A DNA stretch of 64,000 bases from Mactromeris polynyma (lineage: Eukaryota > Mollusca > Bivalvia > Venerida > Mactridae): assembly GCA_032209605.1 (NCBI GenBank), contig JASFXZ010000001.1:36088619-36152618 (forward strand). The letters run 5' to 3'. The notes under the pieces are model-generated. The model was not told where the DNA came from. It did no database searches and worked only from the letters and a program-made list of their open reading frames with translations. Below, one piece after another: positions 23,791-35,770 of this stretch. Both the position numbers and the translations under genes were made by a program. The number at the start of each line of letters is the position of its first letter. Positions within the stretch are counted from its first letter, which is position 1.

Positions 23791-25795
23791 GGCAAGACTT
23801 CTGATGACTTAGACTAGATTACTGTTTATCAGTGAGCGTTATAACACGAAGCGTGAAACCTAAAAGCACACATTCTGAGACCTTGATTTGAGTCATAAAT
23901 AGCAATACGAATCTTTCAACTACAACAAACACTAATTTTCGTAGGTATGCACTTTCACAGGAAACTATGTGTAAGCTCAGCAAATCAAGAATGCAGGAAA
24001 TGTGCAGCTTCTACTATATAACAGTACACAAATTCATGTTAAAAACATTAACCAAGAAACTGCGAACAGCGAAATGTTTATTGTTATGAACTAGCATTTA
24101 TGTAACAATCGGCGTATGAACTAAAAGACATAAAAATCTTTAAAGCCTACGAGCGCTTTTTGGCGGAAACTGCCGATGTCAACTCGCAAGTTTACGAAGA
24201 CCTTCCGCTAAATAAGTTGTGCTGATTTCTATCATGATGCTGAAAATATGTACATTCAATGAATCTATTTACTTACTACAATACGCAGAATATTTCTGAA
24301 AGTGTTTAGTTCATTATTCGGAAAACCTCGGGCTCGTAAAATAACAATTGGAATTCCTTTGCGTTTTTTTCATAGAGCCGCTAGTAATAATTCGCAGCCT
24401 AGAATAATTATTAATGTGCGTATATTTCCCTGTAATTATTACGATATGTGTTTTACAGCATTATGTTTTTGCAAGAGCCATGTACATTGAACATAATAAC
24501 TACGAATACTGTTAGTAAACATACGGACGTGGTGTGGAATGAATGAATGGGTGGATGTATGAACGGAAACTCTGTAATACAAACACTATCAGAATAATGT
24601 GAAGCACATACCGATATACTTAATATACTGGAGAGCCATACCACACTGACTAGACTTCTAGACTTGCCATTAATATGTTGGTAAGATTGATATATATATT
24701 CTTTCATATTGTGACATACGTACGTATCCATATCCACATGTTTAAAACCTGTTTTTTCGAGTCCTTTCAGACTGCGTGCATTGCGACTGATATTTAGGCA
24801 TAGTAAATACTAAATGTGTCCATAGAACACGGATGTCTTCGATATGGGCTTTTAAGTCGAAAGGGATCATGAGTGATTGAACGGAAATCAATTTATTCGC
24901 ACGGACGGACGCACGGACGGACGCACGGACGAATGAACAGGAATATTTATGTCCTTTCAGCCTTCTTCAAATGGCGAGGGCATACACAAAAAAGACACAT
25001 TGAAATCGGTTTCATATACAATGTACGTTCATAAATAAAAGGACTTTTAGCCAGTATAATCAACACGATATAATCAATAATATTGTATAAATTGAGTGAA
25101 GTTAAAGTTGTTATGAGGTGTGATTTGTTTGGGATTTGAGCACTTTGTGAAATCTTGTACTGTCACTTTTAAGTTTCAGTGCATGTATTTAATGATTTAA
25201 TATAACTTATTTATTTGAAGGTTGGTAAATCCATGGAGATACACAGATACACCTCTCCTTCTTCCCTGACATTCTGGGAAAGGATATCGCGCGTTCATCT
25301 GATTTTCTTTCGCCGAGCGTGCCTTCTTGGCACCATCTTTGCATCCGTTTGACAGTAGCTTTAGCGGCCCATGTTGATTTAGGAGATATTAATTTGTACA
25401 TAGTACTTAATAACTTCGAAATTTGATGCGAAACATCATACCATAATTATGCATAAAACTTCAACGAAAACATTGTACAAATAGAACTCAGTCACAACTT
25501 AAATGTCATTCGTTTCACAAATAGGAAGGGCGGCTGTTTTCTTCAGATGTCAGGGAAATATAGTACGGTGTGTTTGATGTCCAACTGCGTTTCAATACAC
25601 GTTTAAAGCTATAGATAAATAAACATCTGATGACCCTAGTCATTACAAAATAAGCAAAACATACATTCTTCATCTCCCGTTTCAAGTCATGTGCCAGGAG
25701 TGTTTAATGATATATCAGACTTAATGTATTGTCAGAAAATAAGACAATTCATGTATTAACATTAATTTAAAGCCGTATATGTGCAGTGTTGTAGA
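23791..25795. other. Gene-free sequence with a small microsatellite
   Basis: An interrupted CGCACGGACGGA microsatellite lies at about 24898-24932. No gene is supported. Confidence 0.5.
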
Positions 25796-25797
25796 TA

Positions 25798-25953
25798 CAG
25801 TGTAACCTGTCCAAAGTAACACCCTGAGGGATAGGTAAATCCTTGTTTCCTTTAGGAGTTAATTTGATGGTAAACTTAATACAGAAACAAATGATTATGT
25901 TGTTGAAGAGAGGTTGTCGCTTACGAGAATGTCTCTTTAAAGAGGTTACGCTG
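25798..25953. mobile_element. MITE-like element, AACCTC family 2
   Basis: Starts with TA then CAGTGTAACCTGTCC and ends AGAGGTTACGCTG, giving imperfect terminal inverted repeats (CAGYGTAACCT). The interior has GAAGAGAGGTTGTCGCTTAC and CTCTTTAAAGAGG. The right flank is AA and not TA, so the insertion site has mutated or the right border is misjudged. A related left end occurs at 63,873. Confidence 0.55.
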
Positions 25954-26421
25954 AACAACGTTAATTATTCGTTCAAGGGGCCGTATAAGTCAACACGCAC
26001 TCGACCCCTTCAGGCACCTGCAACGCCTAATTAGCTGCAATTAGTTGCCACCTGTGTGCAGTAAACACCTTCCTGTAGGTAAGACACCAGGTTTAATCTA
26101 AAATAACCTCCAAGAATGTTTGTTTTACATGTACATTTGTACATGGTTCCAATCCGTTCACAACTATAATCATCGTATTGTATCAGTTATATTTCACTGC
26201 ATTATTTTATTTGATGAAATATTACACAGTACATAAAATATTATATAGGTCGCTCGTACAGTGTAACATTAATAAATACATACAATATTATAGTATGTAG
26301 TATTACTTCACTCCAGCCACTCCTTGGTAGATATATATGTACTTACTCTTATATATAAAACAGATGCTGGCATGTACGATACACCGTTGGTGATTTCATC
26401 ACGCGCCATTTTATCATACAA
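25954..26421. other. Gene-free sequence
   Basis: AT-rich; nothing identified. Confidence 0.5.
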
Positions 26422-26745
26422 ACGTGAAATCATGGGCTTTCACGATTTCACGTATTGTGATTAAATGTTCACGAGTTCACGTTTTGTGATTAAATGTTCA
26501 CGATTTCACGTTTTGTGATTAAATGTTCACGATTTCACGTTTTGTGATTAAATGTTCACGATTTCACGTTTTGTGATTAAATGTTCACGATTTCACGTTC
26601 TGTGATTAAATGTTCACGATTTCACGTTTTGTGATTAAATGTTCACGATTTCACGTTTTGTGATTAAATGTTCACGATTTCACGTTCTGTGATTAAATGT
26701 TCACGATTTCACGTTTTGTGATTAAAAGCTCACGATTTCACATTC
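26422..26745. repeat. Minisatellite, 29-bp unit, about 10 copies, preceded by an inverted repeat
   Basis: The unit is GTGATTAAATGTTCACGATT followed by TCACGTTTT. Tandem copies start at 26457 and every 29 bp to 26718. The first half-monomer forms a perfect 10-bp inverted repeat with upstream sequence (ACGTGAAATC at 26422-26431 against GATTTCACGT at 26444-26453). Diverged monomers continue to about 26,945 (CACGATTTCACATTCTGTG, CACGATTTCACGTTTTATGA). Confidence 0.95.
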
Positions 26746-27290
26746 TATGGTTAATGTCCAATCTCAAATTATTTAATCATGAACGTTTTATAATAAAATG
26801 TGCAATCGTATAGTATGAAATCATAAATTTTCACGATTTCACATTCTGTGTAAATGTACAATCTTAAAAATAGTGAAATACATGTAATGACATAATGAAC
26901 TTTCACGATTTCACGTTTTATGATAAAATGTGCTTTCGTAAATTATGAATATCAACTTCACCAATTACACAGTTAGCGGTATCACGACTTTATTTTCTTT
27001 TAAAAGCACAAACAATTGTGAACTGTAAATTCTTCGAGTATTGCTAACAGTTTTACGAATCGATCAAAAATTGCGAAGTCTGAATTTCACGATGTTCACG
27101 TTGCTACAGTTATGAAGAAGTCACGAGCGGTATTTCGTAGAGATAATATTCCGCTCCTTTACAGTGAGTTCATGGCGTAACGGTTATTTACCTTGTAGGA
27201 ATGTTACATTTAATGTCGAGTTTGTCTGATAGAAGTTTGAGCAATCAGTCTTACGTACGCAGATAATAAAAACATGCATTGCTTTCATTT
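26746..27290. other. Decayed 29-bp monomers, then gene-free sequence
   Basis: Old CACGATTTCAC monomers to about 26,945, with scattered GTTCACG/TCACGA words to about 27,130. Nothing else supported. Confidence 0.5.
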
Positions 27291-28200
27291 GTGATCGTCT
27301 CTACCATGTACAGATCAACCTCTGTGTGATCGTCTCTACCATGTACAGATCAACCTCTGTGTGATCGTCTCTACCATGTACAGATCAACCTCTGTGTGAT
27401 CGTCTCTACCATGTACAGATCAACGACTCTGTGATCGTCTCTACCATGTACAGATCAACGTCTCTGTGATCGTCTCTACCATGTACAGATCAACCTCTGT
27501 GTGATCGTCTCTACCATGTACAGATCAACGTCTCTGTGATCGTCTCTACCATGTACAGATCAACGTCTCTGTGATCGTCTCTACCATGTACAGATCAACC
27601 TCTGTGTGATCGTCTCTACCATGTACAGATCAACCTCTGTGTGATCGTCTCTACCATGTACAGATCAACGTCTCTGTGATCGTCTCTACCATGTACAGAT
27701 CAACCTCTGTGTGATCGTCTCTACCATGTACAGATCAACGTCTCTGTGATCGTCTCTACCATGTACAGATCAACGTCTCTGTGATCGTCTCTACCATGTA
27801 CAGATCAACCTCTGTGTGATCGTCTCTACCATGTACAGATCAACCTCTGTGTGATCGTCTCTACCATGTACAGATCAACGTCTCTGTGATCGTCTCTACC
27901 ATGTACAGATCAACGTCTCTGTGATCGTCTCTACCATGTACAGATCAACCTCTGTGTGATCGTCTCTACCATGTACAGATCAACGTCTCTGTGATCGTCT
28001 CTACCATGTACAGATCAACGTCTCTGTGATCGTCTCTACCATGTACAGATCAACGTCTCTGTGATCGTCTCTACCATGTACAGATCAACCTCTGTGTGAT
28101 CGTCTCTACCATGTACAGATCAACGTCTCTGTGATCGTCTCTACCATGTACAGATCAACCTCTGTGTGATCGTCTCTACCATGTACAGATCAACCTCTCT
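27291..28200. repeat. Minisatellite, 35-bp unit, 26 copies of two variants
   Basis: The unit is GTGATCGTCTCTACCATGTA followed by CAGATCAACSTCTST. Two sub-types differ only near the end: A ends AACCTCTGT and B ends AACGTCTCT. The body is essentially invariant. Reading by eye, the order is AAAB'BABBAABABBAABBABBBABA plus a terminal copy ending AACCTCTCT; B' has AACGACTCT. The final copy runs straight into MITE-like sequence (TGAGAAACAACCTCTC). Confidence 0.97.
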
Positions 28201-28345
28201 TGAGAAACAACCTCTCTTCAAAGATACTATCAAAGTTTCGCGAAGTAAGAATTTACCATCAATTAAACCGCTGTAAAGCAACAACCTCTTGCAGCAGCCA
28301 TGTAGTACGTCTCCTTAAGGTTGTTGCTCCGGGGGGGGGGGGGTA
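28201..28345. mobile_element. MITE-like remnant and G tract next to the 35-bp array
   Basis: AACAACCTCTCTTC, AAGCAACAACCTCTTGC and AAGGTTGTTGCTCC repeat the AACCTCTC-type theme in both orientations. They are followed by a run of 13 G (28331-28343) and TAGCATTATAACAG. The string GGGGTAGCATTAT recurs at 32,657. Confidence 0.45.
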
Positions 28346-31300
28346 GCATTATAACAGGGCCACCTCGGTGTTTTCTATAGTTGTAATTGTAAAACATGTA
28401 CATATAAGAAATAAGCTAACGCGATATTCACAAAAATATGATATTCGAATTCTGTCAAACTAAAATCAGCAGAGTGTTCACGTGATTTCGTACCATTTAA
28501 ATCTTGATTTACGATATATTCTCAATCATTAAGCGTACCACAGACAAAATTCAAATATAATAGTTCAAAATAAACATTTCAATTCAAATTAGTGCTATTT
28601 GCCTTAAAATTGTCTGTCTGAATAGCATCTGATGACAATCTCAAATATGTTGAGTGAATATTCAACTTAGAGTACAAGTGTCGACACGAGACAGGGGCGT
28701 AGCTTAGCTGAAATTGGTGTGTAGGCCTAGTTTTATGGAGATTTGTGTAGCTAGATCGTCAGAGATGCGTTTTTTGGTGTATATTTCGTTCCGGTAAGTA
28801 TGCTTATCAAAACATAAATTACATATCTTCCCTTCTATTTTTATTGCAGTTTTGGCCATTTTTTCGATTTTTCGAAAAAGTGTAGGCCGCGGCTTACACG
28901 ACCTATAGGAATATATGCCCCTGTGGGATTTCCGAATACTTGGACCGTAGAGTCTTGCGATTTAATAAGGTTAGTATTTCCTCCGAATCGTTTGAACAAC
29001 TGTACGTGACGGACTGAATAAAGTTGAATAATACACAGACGTGAGTGACAGACAGATGCGAAAAATAATCATAATAGGTTGTTATACAGAAGAAGACAGA
29101 CAATATATCGAGAATCTGCGTGTGAGAGTCATTATTAAAATTCAACCGAATAAACTTATGAAATACCATTATTCTAAATTGATCGATGAACTTTTTCTAC
29201 TAAAACCATACATTTGATTTTACTTATCATTGAAATCGTTTCAAACAATCAAAAATTTCCTTTTTTGAAACTTTCAACATTCTAGAATTTTGTCTAGACA
29301 TTTGACAGTGCGATTTAATTGTCTTTCAGGATAGCATGCGATCAATTAATGGATAAATTGCCCTTAATTGTCTCTCATGCGTATTTAAATGGAAAAATCA
29401 TTATATTCCCTGTGGAATGGGTAAAAGGTTTCGTTACAGATATCGTAAAACCGCGTCTTTGTATTTAAGAAATCACGTCAAAAACAAACCAATACACATT
29501 ATACGTGCATCCACTAATGTTCAACCAACGACGCTCAAAAAATCGATTTTCGGAACTACGAGCAAACATTATTGTTAATTGAACTTCAATGAAATAAATA
29601 CGACAAATCTTGGTCTAATGTGGCCTTCTGATCGTACTTTCCCAGCTGGTCGATCGATAGGCAGGTCGGGTGCGACTAGTTTATTCCTGGGAGCGTCAGA
29701 CAACGAATGATCTTAATTAGCCAATACCTTATGAATATTGAATAGATTGGTATTAACCATCTGTTAAAGATGACCTCGCGTGCTCGAAGGTCACGACAAT
29801 GACGCCGCGATGCATCGGTTTTCAAATATCGATCTTTTAGAAATGGAACCATATTAATTTGGAGGTCGACCGATTGTCCTTATGAAAAAAATATCAACAA
29901 AGGATATGACGGTTAATAGTATTATGCCTGTATTTGATACATCGAAATAAATGGCTCACTTAAGAACCGGGGACTGTACAATGGATGCAGATTATTTTCT
30001 GCGATCCTAAAAGCTTAATGCAGAAATTTATTTTATGATCAAAAGATTTGTAGAGTGCTGTTAGACAAAAAACGCACCAAAGAATGATTTTAATGTTTAA
30101 ATAACGTCCTGATTTTATGTTTCAATTATGTATGAAATGCAGCATCGCACGGGAGACGCATTAATGTCTCATATTATATACCACGGAATCAGCCGAGTGT
30201 CACGGAGACGCACGAGTGTCTAGAAGCAGTTTCCAGTATTTGGAAGAAATATAGTCCTTTGTTCTTTTGTTCGAATGTGTACAAAGAAAAATAAAAGAAA
30301 ATAATGTTGGAACGAATGTACAACCTGGCTGCCCGGTGCTATAAGCATTCGGAATATCTCGGTGTTCTCTGCAGTGTGCCATCCTGAGAGGCGATTTATC
30401 CTTTTAATTTTGATTCGCAACATTTTGAAAAATAGTACCACGTATTCCTCTGAACAGTGTTAGGGTCAATCAATCAGTCGGCTCTCAACACTTAACAGAC
30501 AATTGTATTTAATCAATCGTTTGGTAAACGAACATAATTCTTTGTGAAAACCATAGCAATGTCGTCTTTTACTATAGCGTGGTTCGATCCTCCCTATTTT
30601 GTAGAATTTATTCATTTTCTGAAAATAATCAGCAGACGTCATTAGTTGCACTTTTGTGTCCGTCTATGGCTGAAATGATTACCCTTGTAACACCATTGCT
30701 TTCCTTTCGCCGTATACGATGACCAAGTTGACCACAAACTGTGCTGTCAAGTCTTCAAGCTCAACGAAACTAACAGTATTTAAAATAAGTGGAATCAAAG
30801 CCTTCGTACGGCGCAGTCAACATCGTGCGGTAATGGAATAATTGTCCGAAATTGTCGGTTATTCAAATCGATTGTATCTGTCAACCTGTTGAAGAAAAGG
30901 GGGAAATGACTTTATTGCCAAACGAACGACTTGACTACCAATATTCATCCCAGCAAACAAAAAAATAATTGGTTTCTGTTATTTTTCTCGTGCACGCCTG
31001 GTATTTCCGGTTTTTCCGAGTGGTACATTGCACGTTTCCGTGCACAACTGTTGCTCACGAATACACTCGCTATGTGTCTCGTGCAATAAGTGTCATTTTT
31101 ACCGGGAATAGGATCATTAAATGTTGAGAAACATGGCAATAGCTATTTGATTTACTGCTCAAACATGAGCGGCGAAAATAAAAACGACTTCCGCGAAGCG
31201 TGTAAACGATCATTTGTAGGGATTGTTTTAAGAAATTTAAAACTATAAAGTCAGCTTCTGTACGATTAGGCTTCCTATTTATTTCGATATTATTCCCGAT

Positions 31301-32690
31301 TCGACCATTTAGCTCGCGAATAAATTGTGTTTTCTCGGGGAAAGTATTCGCTCGCCTTCTTTTCGTTTTAATGCATAAATAGAGAAAATATTACTTCTAG
31401 AACGATTTGAAGCACCTTTTGTCTTATTGCGACAATTCTGTCTAACCTCTAGCGATTATTCTCAGAATCCTCTGTCCGTTGATATTAGATTCAGTTTCCC
31501 AAGTCAGTAGCTTAAAATACTTAAATAATTAAGCTAGTTTAGAATTTAAGATAACTTAAGCACGAAGTACATATGCGTAAATACCAGTACACATTTAGTG
31601 AAATTATTTCACAGAATACTTGCAAAGAAACGCTTACTGTTTCGTATCTAAACTACTAACATTTAGGCGATATAACCGTCATACTGATGTCTTTTGTTAA
31701 GGCAAATTGCTCCTGCTTCGATGACAACAAACTTGATAAGAATGATTTCACCAACAATCTAAACAAATTACAAAATATCGATAAACAAATTAAAACAATC
31801 GACCACATGCGGTACAAGCATAAAGTTGGTTAGTTAGTTATATGTGGTTTTATGGCGCATCGACAGCTTCGGTCATTTAGCGCGCAAGGAATGTAAAAGT
31901 TGGTGTCTGACATGGGATAATATCAAACACATATACGTGCCTTTCGAGTACATGTATAGCGTAACCTCGCCAGAGAAACATCCTGGAGATGTACATTGTG
32001 GATGTTGTAAAGAGGGTGTTCCTCTCCAGAGGTAAATGTTCACACTCGTAAAAAGCGGTACGTTCGTTCATATTGCGGGTACAATGCAGTTTGGATGCAT
32101 ATTGCAATATATCGGTATATCGTAACACCGCTTTAAATATATATATATAGAATACATTTTTATAAAAATATTATTAGATAGATCGTGAAATAGTATTTTA
32201 CTGTTATTCACTGCGTGTAACCTTTTTATCGCATGTGTAACATTAACATAATTAAAATATAAACTGCCATTGCTTGGTATTTAGATTCCTTTTTGGTATT
32301 CTGTATGACGGTTGCTTTAAAATAACATGATTTAGCGCCGCAGAGGGAAATATACATAACTGTATAGGGCCGTTTATTGTTCCACAACTGAACTGCACGA
32401 TATCTATCAAATTTCATACGTTAATGGACTATATTGAATGCCAAACTATTGTATTCTGTTAATTGTTTCGTATGAGAAGTAGGGAAATATAAGTGTATAT
32501 GGTTTTTGCGAGAGGTTTGTTGACTGGTAATGAATTGCTGAAACCACAGAAAAAATATACGAACACCAGTCTGCTAAGCGTTAACTTGAAAACATCGACT
32601 ACTTGTCGAACTGACACTTTGTTGCAGTTATATTACTATTATATCAGTACAGTATAGAAGGGGTAGCATTATTGCAGAGAACATCACATG
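28346..32690. other. Gene-free, CpG-rich, largely unique sequence
   Basis: No coding frame beyond short chance ones. CpG is frequent (about 28 in 29,581-30,180 by my count). No tandem structure. The piece at about 31,835-31,900 (GGTTTTATGGCGCATCGACA...TTTAGCGCGCAA) resembles a dispersed molluscan repeat tail, but I found no second copy here. Confidence 0.5.
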
Positions 32691-32745
32691 AGCCGGTTCA
32701 CCCGGTGGTTGTAGCCCCTAAAGGCCACGTTCGAACCTCCCTACA
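32691..32745 (+). mobile_element. Weak tRNA-like SINE head
   Basis: TTCACCCGGTGGTTG (A-box-like) and ACGTTCGAACCTCC (B-box-like) are spaced as in a degraded tRNA-derived promoter. There is no matching second copy in the window, so support is weak. Confidence 0.3.
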
Positions 32746-33129
32746 TGACACCAACAGTGTCGGTGTTTCCAGGAAGCAGTGATGCAAATAAACACCATTT
32801 TATCATCCCAGTCTAGCACAAGTAACTTGTTATATATAATAAGTATTATGTACACGATTCAATGAATGTATTAGCACCGTTCATTTATAAAATAACTGAC
32901 TAATAAGACCGCATTTGATTCACGTCATTAATTTGTGGAATTTATCGAAAAATCCCCCCCCCCCCCCAGAATGATGGTACCAACTAGGCGTCGCTGGTCA
33001 AAATTTTCATAAAATGGTTGTCAGTAATGAGTTTTGCGAATTCTCTAAATAGTGTCGAATCGCTTTCAGTTTCGTTTGACCTACAAGCTAACTAAGAGCA
33101 TTTGGGTAACAGCATTATCAACACCGTAC
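32746..33129. other. Gene-free sequence with a C14 tract
   Basis: A run of 14 C at 32954-32967; otherwise nothing supported. Confidence 0.5.
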
Positions 33130-33460
33130 AGCCACGGTCCGGAAGTGTCGAGTTTGTCATGCAATGTCTCGATCACATGAAGATCCCGGCGTACAGACTT
33201 CCCACTTTCCTGTACGGTTTCCAAGTTCCTACGGGCCCGGGACCTACAGAATGTCTCATCTGATCAAGGCATGTAACGTGTGCATGCTCAATGTTCTGAT
33301 CAAGGCATGTAACGTGTGCATGCTCAACGTTCAGACACGGAGTAAAGGGCGATCGTACGGGTCCAAAAATATTAAAGAATTCGTTCGGGCCCGTACGGCA
33401 TGTCGTGCGAGTACCTACAGGCTCTCATGGATTATCCCGTAAACTGCCCGGGGACCTCAT
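33130..33460. repeat. GC-rich patch with a two-copy 36-bp tandem duplication
   Basis: CTGATCAAGGCATGTAACGT plus GTGCATGCTCAAYGTT occurs at 33260-33295 and again at 33296-33331 with one mismatch. The pair sits between inverted copies of TACGGGCCCG (33230-33239) and CGGGCCCGTA (33386-33395). GC content and CpG are well above the flanks. A 92-aa frame spans it but shows no domain. Confidence 0.75.
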
Positions 33461-35499
33461 GTGACTTATACATTAGTTATTGTTTTTGCCTAATTGACAA
33501 CTTATCTACTTCAATGAATGTATATGTTAGTTACTTAAAGTAAACGTAAATGAATTATTTAATCAATGTATTCGACCAGTATACATGTCTAGATTATAAC
33601 ATATGTTTAATATTTTAATTTATTTTGTTGATTAATGGTCACGGCGTGAACGTGACGTTTTTCAATTGTCTTCCTTCGTAAAACTTCGCAACATTCCGGT
33701 TATTTCGCGAGAGATGGTTAGAATTCTGATCATGAATTGACATAACTTATGAATGGAAAGATAACACAACAACGAGCGTGACGTGGATGCGCTCAAATGA
33801 TGTTAACATTGTTAAAAACATATTATTTTGTACGGAGTATGACGTTTTATTTCATTGAAAATCATGTTCTTATTAATTTGATATCAAACATACGCTTGTT
33901 TTGTTGTGACGTCACGCATGTGAGTTGTTATTTCACTAGTAAGTGGTTACATTACCACTTTACACTTTACCTACGTAATGTTATAAAATCAGACAAAAGC
34001 CACGATAAGTAAATTATATCACTAATAAAGCAAGATCCTCAGATTGCCAGTAAAACTCTCCTGTTTTATTTTAATTTTCGTTTATCGGTTAAGAATGCTT
34101 CGAGCAAAATCTCGAAATGTTGCAGAAGTCTAGGAAATCGTTGTGGAGATGTGTGGTTTTGTTATTTTAAAAATCGCTGTTACGCTTAAAGGACCCACCC
34201 CTGATGTCCAAAAAGGTCAAAGCAATTTTTGGTAAAGTTTTAATCCCAACCACTGGATAACGTTTCCAGCCAAATTTAGTATAAATCCATCGAGTTGCTT
34301 TGGACAAGAAGACAATAGAAGGAAAAGTGGACGGAGGGACGCCATATGATCCCACTATCCCACCCAGGTCCTTTGAATCTATGTGAACTAAACATGCATC
34401 TACAAGTTCAACAGAATATTGAGATTATCGTATTCTTAATGATTAAATGTTGGGCGAACGAAAATTGGACGAAAATACTCAATTAATAACGTTATAGTTC
34501 GGAGCTCAGTTTGACACGAATGTACATAGGCCTAAATGACAGAAGCGTCAAGTCCAAAGAATAACGATTATCTCCGAATTCATCCAAGGTCATTCCTGGT
34601 CCAAGATCTCTCTTCCGAGTGTTTCTGTTTAGAAGAATGACAATCAAAATTAGTGAACACACTTCAGAACGGGACTATTTCAATCGCATTTGTAAATTTT
34701 CCATGAGCATTCTCGGTGTTTTTTGGGTACAAATTTCAATGTTTTATATGAGAAAATACGAATAAATGAGACATAAAAAATAAACCTCGTGATTTGTGGT
34801 GTCAGTAATCAAATGAAGTCAAAGTTGCACTCAATTCTTGTCTTAATTCGAATATTGAGGAAATGAGCAGCGGACGATAAAAGAAGAAAAAATGCATTAT
34901 GGGAAAGTGAAAATATCATCCATGCCTCCGAAGTCTGGTTCGTGAGGAGCTTCTCTCACGTCATCTGACCTTCTAATACCCATGAAATCCATCGAAACGG
35001 CTAAATTCTGAATCTTGAATATTATCTATAATTGTATCTTTGGTTGTTATACATATATACAATTCGACGTCGAAGCTTTCGTGCAAGTTTCGATAAAAAA
35101 ACAAAATATCCCGTCTTCATATGTATAGCAAAGGCTGTAGTGTTGTATTTACGGCAACTCATCGTTATTGTAAATGTCGAGTCTTAATTTTCGTTGCCAT
35201 AGCTACCAGAATAAAACGGTGTCTATTTCATTGCCCGCTTTGACAGTTGATTTGAATTGATCAGGCGAGAGGAAACACATAAATGATTCATCTCCTCCGC
35301 GTACCATCATCTTAAAATTCTACTGAAGATTGCTTCTAGTTGTTCTGTTGTATGTGCAGTTTACAGATAAGTCCAAAGCAGACACAAAGTGACCGTAGCA
35401 TTTATGATTCCTAATGTTGAGGTAAGTAAGTTGAGATATGATAGAGTCATAGAAAAGCGATATTTGTCGCGGTGTATAATGAATACATTCGATCATGGG
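33461..35499. other. Gene-free, largely unique sequence
   Basis: No gene supported. Positions 34,190-34,380 (TCCAGCCAAATTTAGTATAA, ATCCATCGAGTTGC) have the look of a dispersed repeat common in molluscs; I could not confirm this from a second copy in the window. Confidence 0.4.
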
Positions 35500-35770
35500 T
35501 GTAGACCTATTCAAACCACTACATCTTCAAATAATTCATCTCTAACATCTACATGGTTACAATTATCATCATCAGCAGCAACACCAACACCAGTATCATC
35601 ATTAACGCTATATCGACATGATTAATGATTAATATTGCATTGTAAAATAATACGTTATCATTAGCCACTACCATGATATTCATCGGTATCTTTACATCGT
35701 CGCTTACATCGTCATCATTATCATTCACATGGCTACCACCTCTATCATCATCGTCACCAACATGATTGCA
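35500..35770. repeat. Degenerate ATC/TCA trinucleotide microsatellite region
   Basis: Imperfect TCATCA, AACACC, ATCATT and CATCGTC runs cluster here (for example ATTATCATCATCAGCAGCAA and CTATCATCATCGTCACC). They generate Ser/Thr-rich short frames. Confidence 0.6.

Noticed and set aside
20541..28200. CRISPR-like arrays
   Set aside because: Units are contiguous with no unique spacers, no cas genes are present, and the DNA is eukaryotic.
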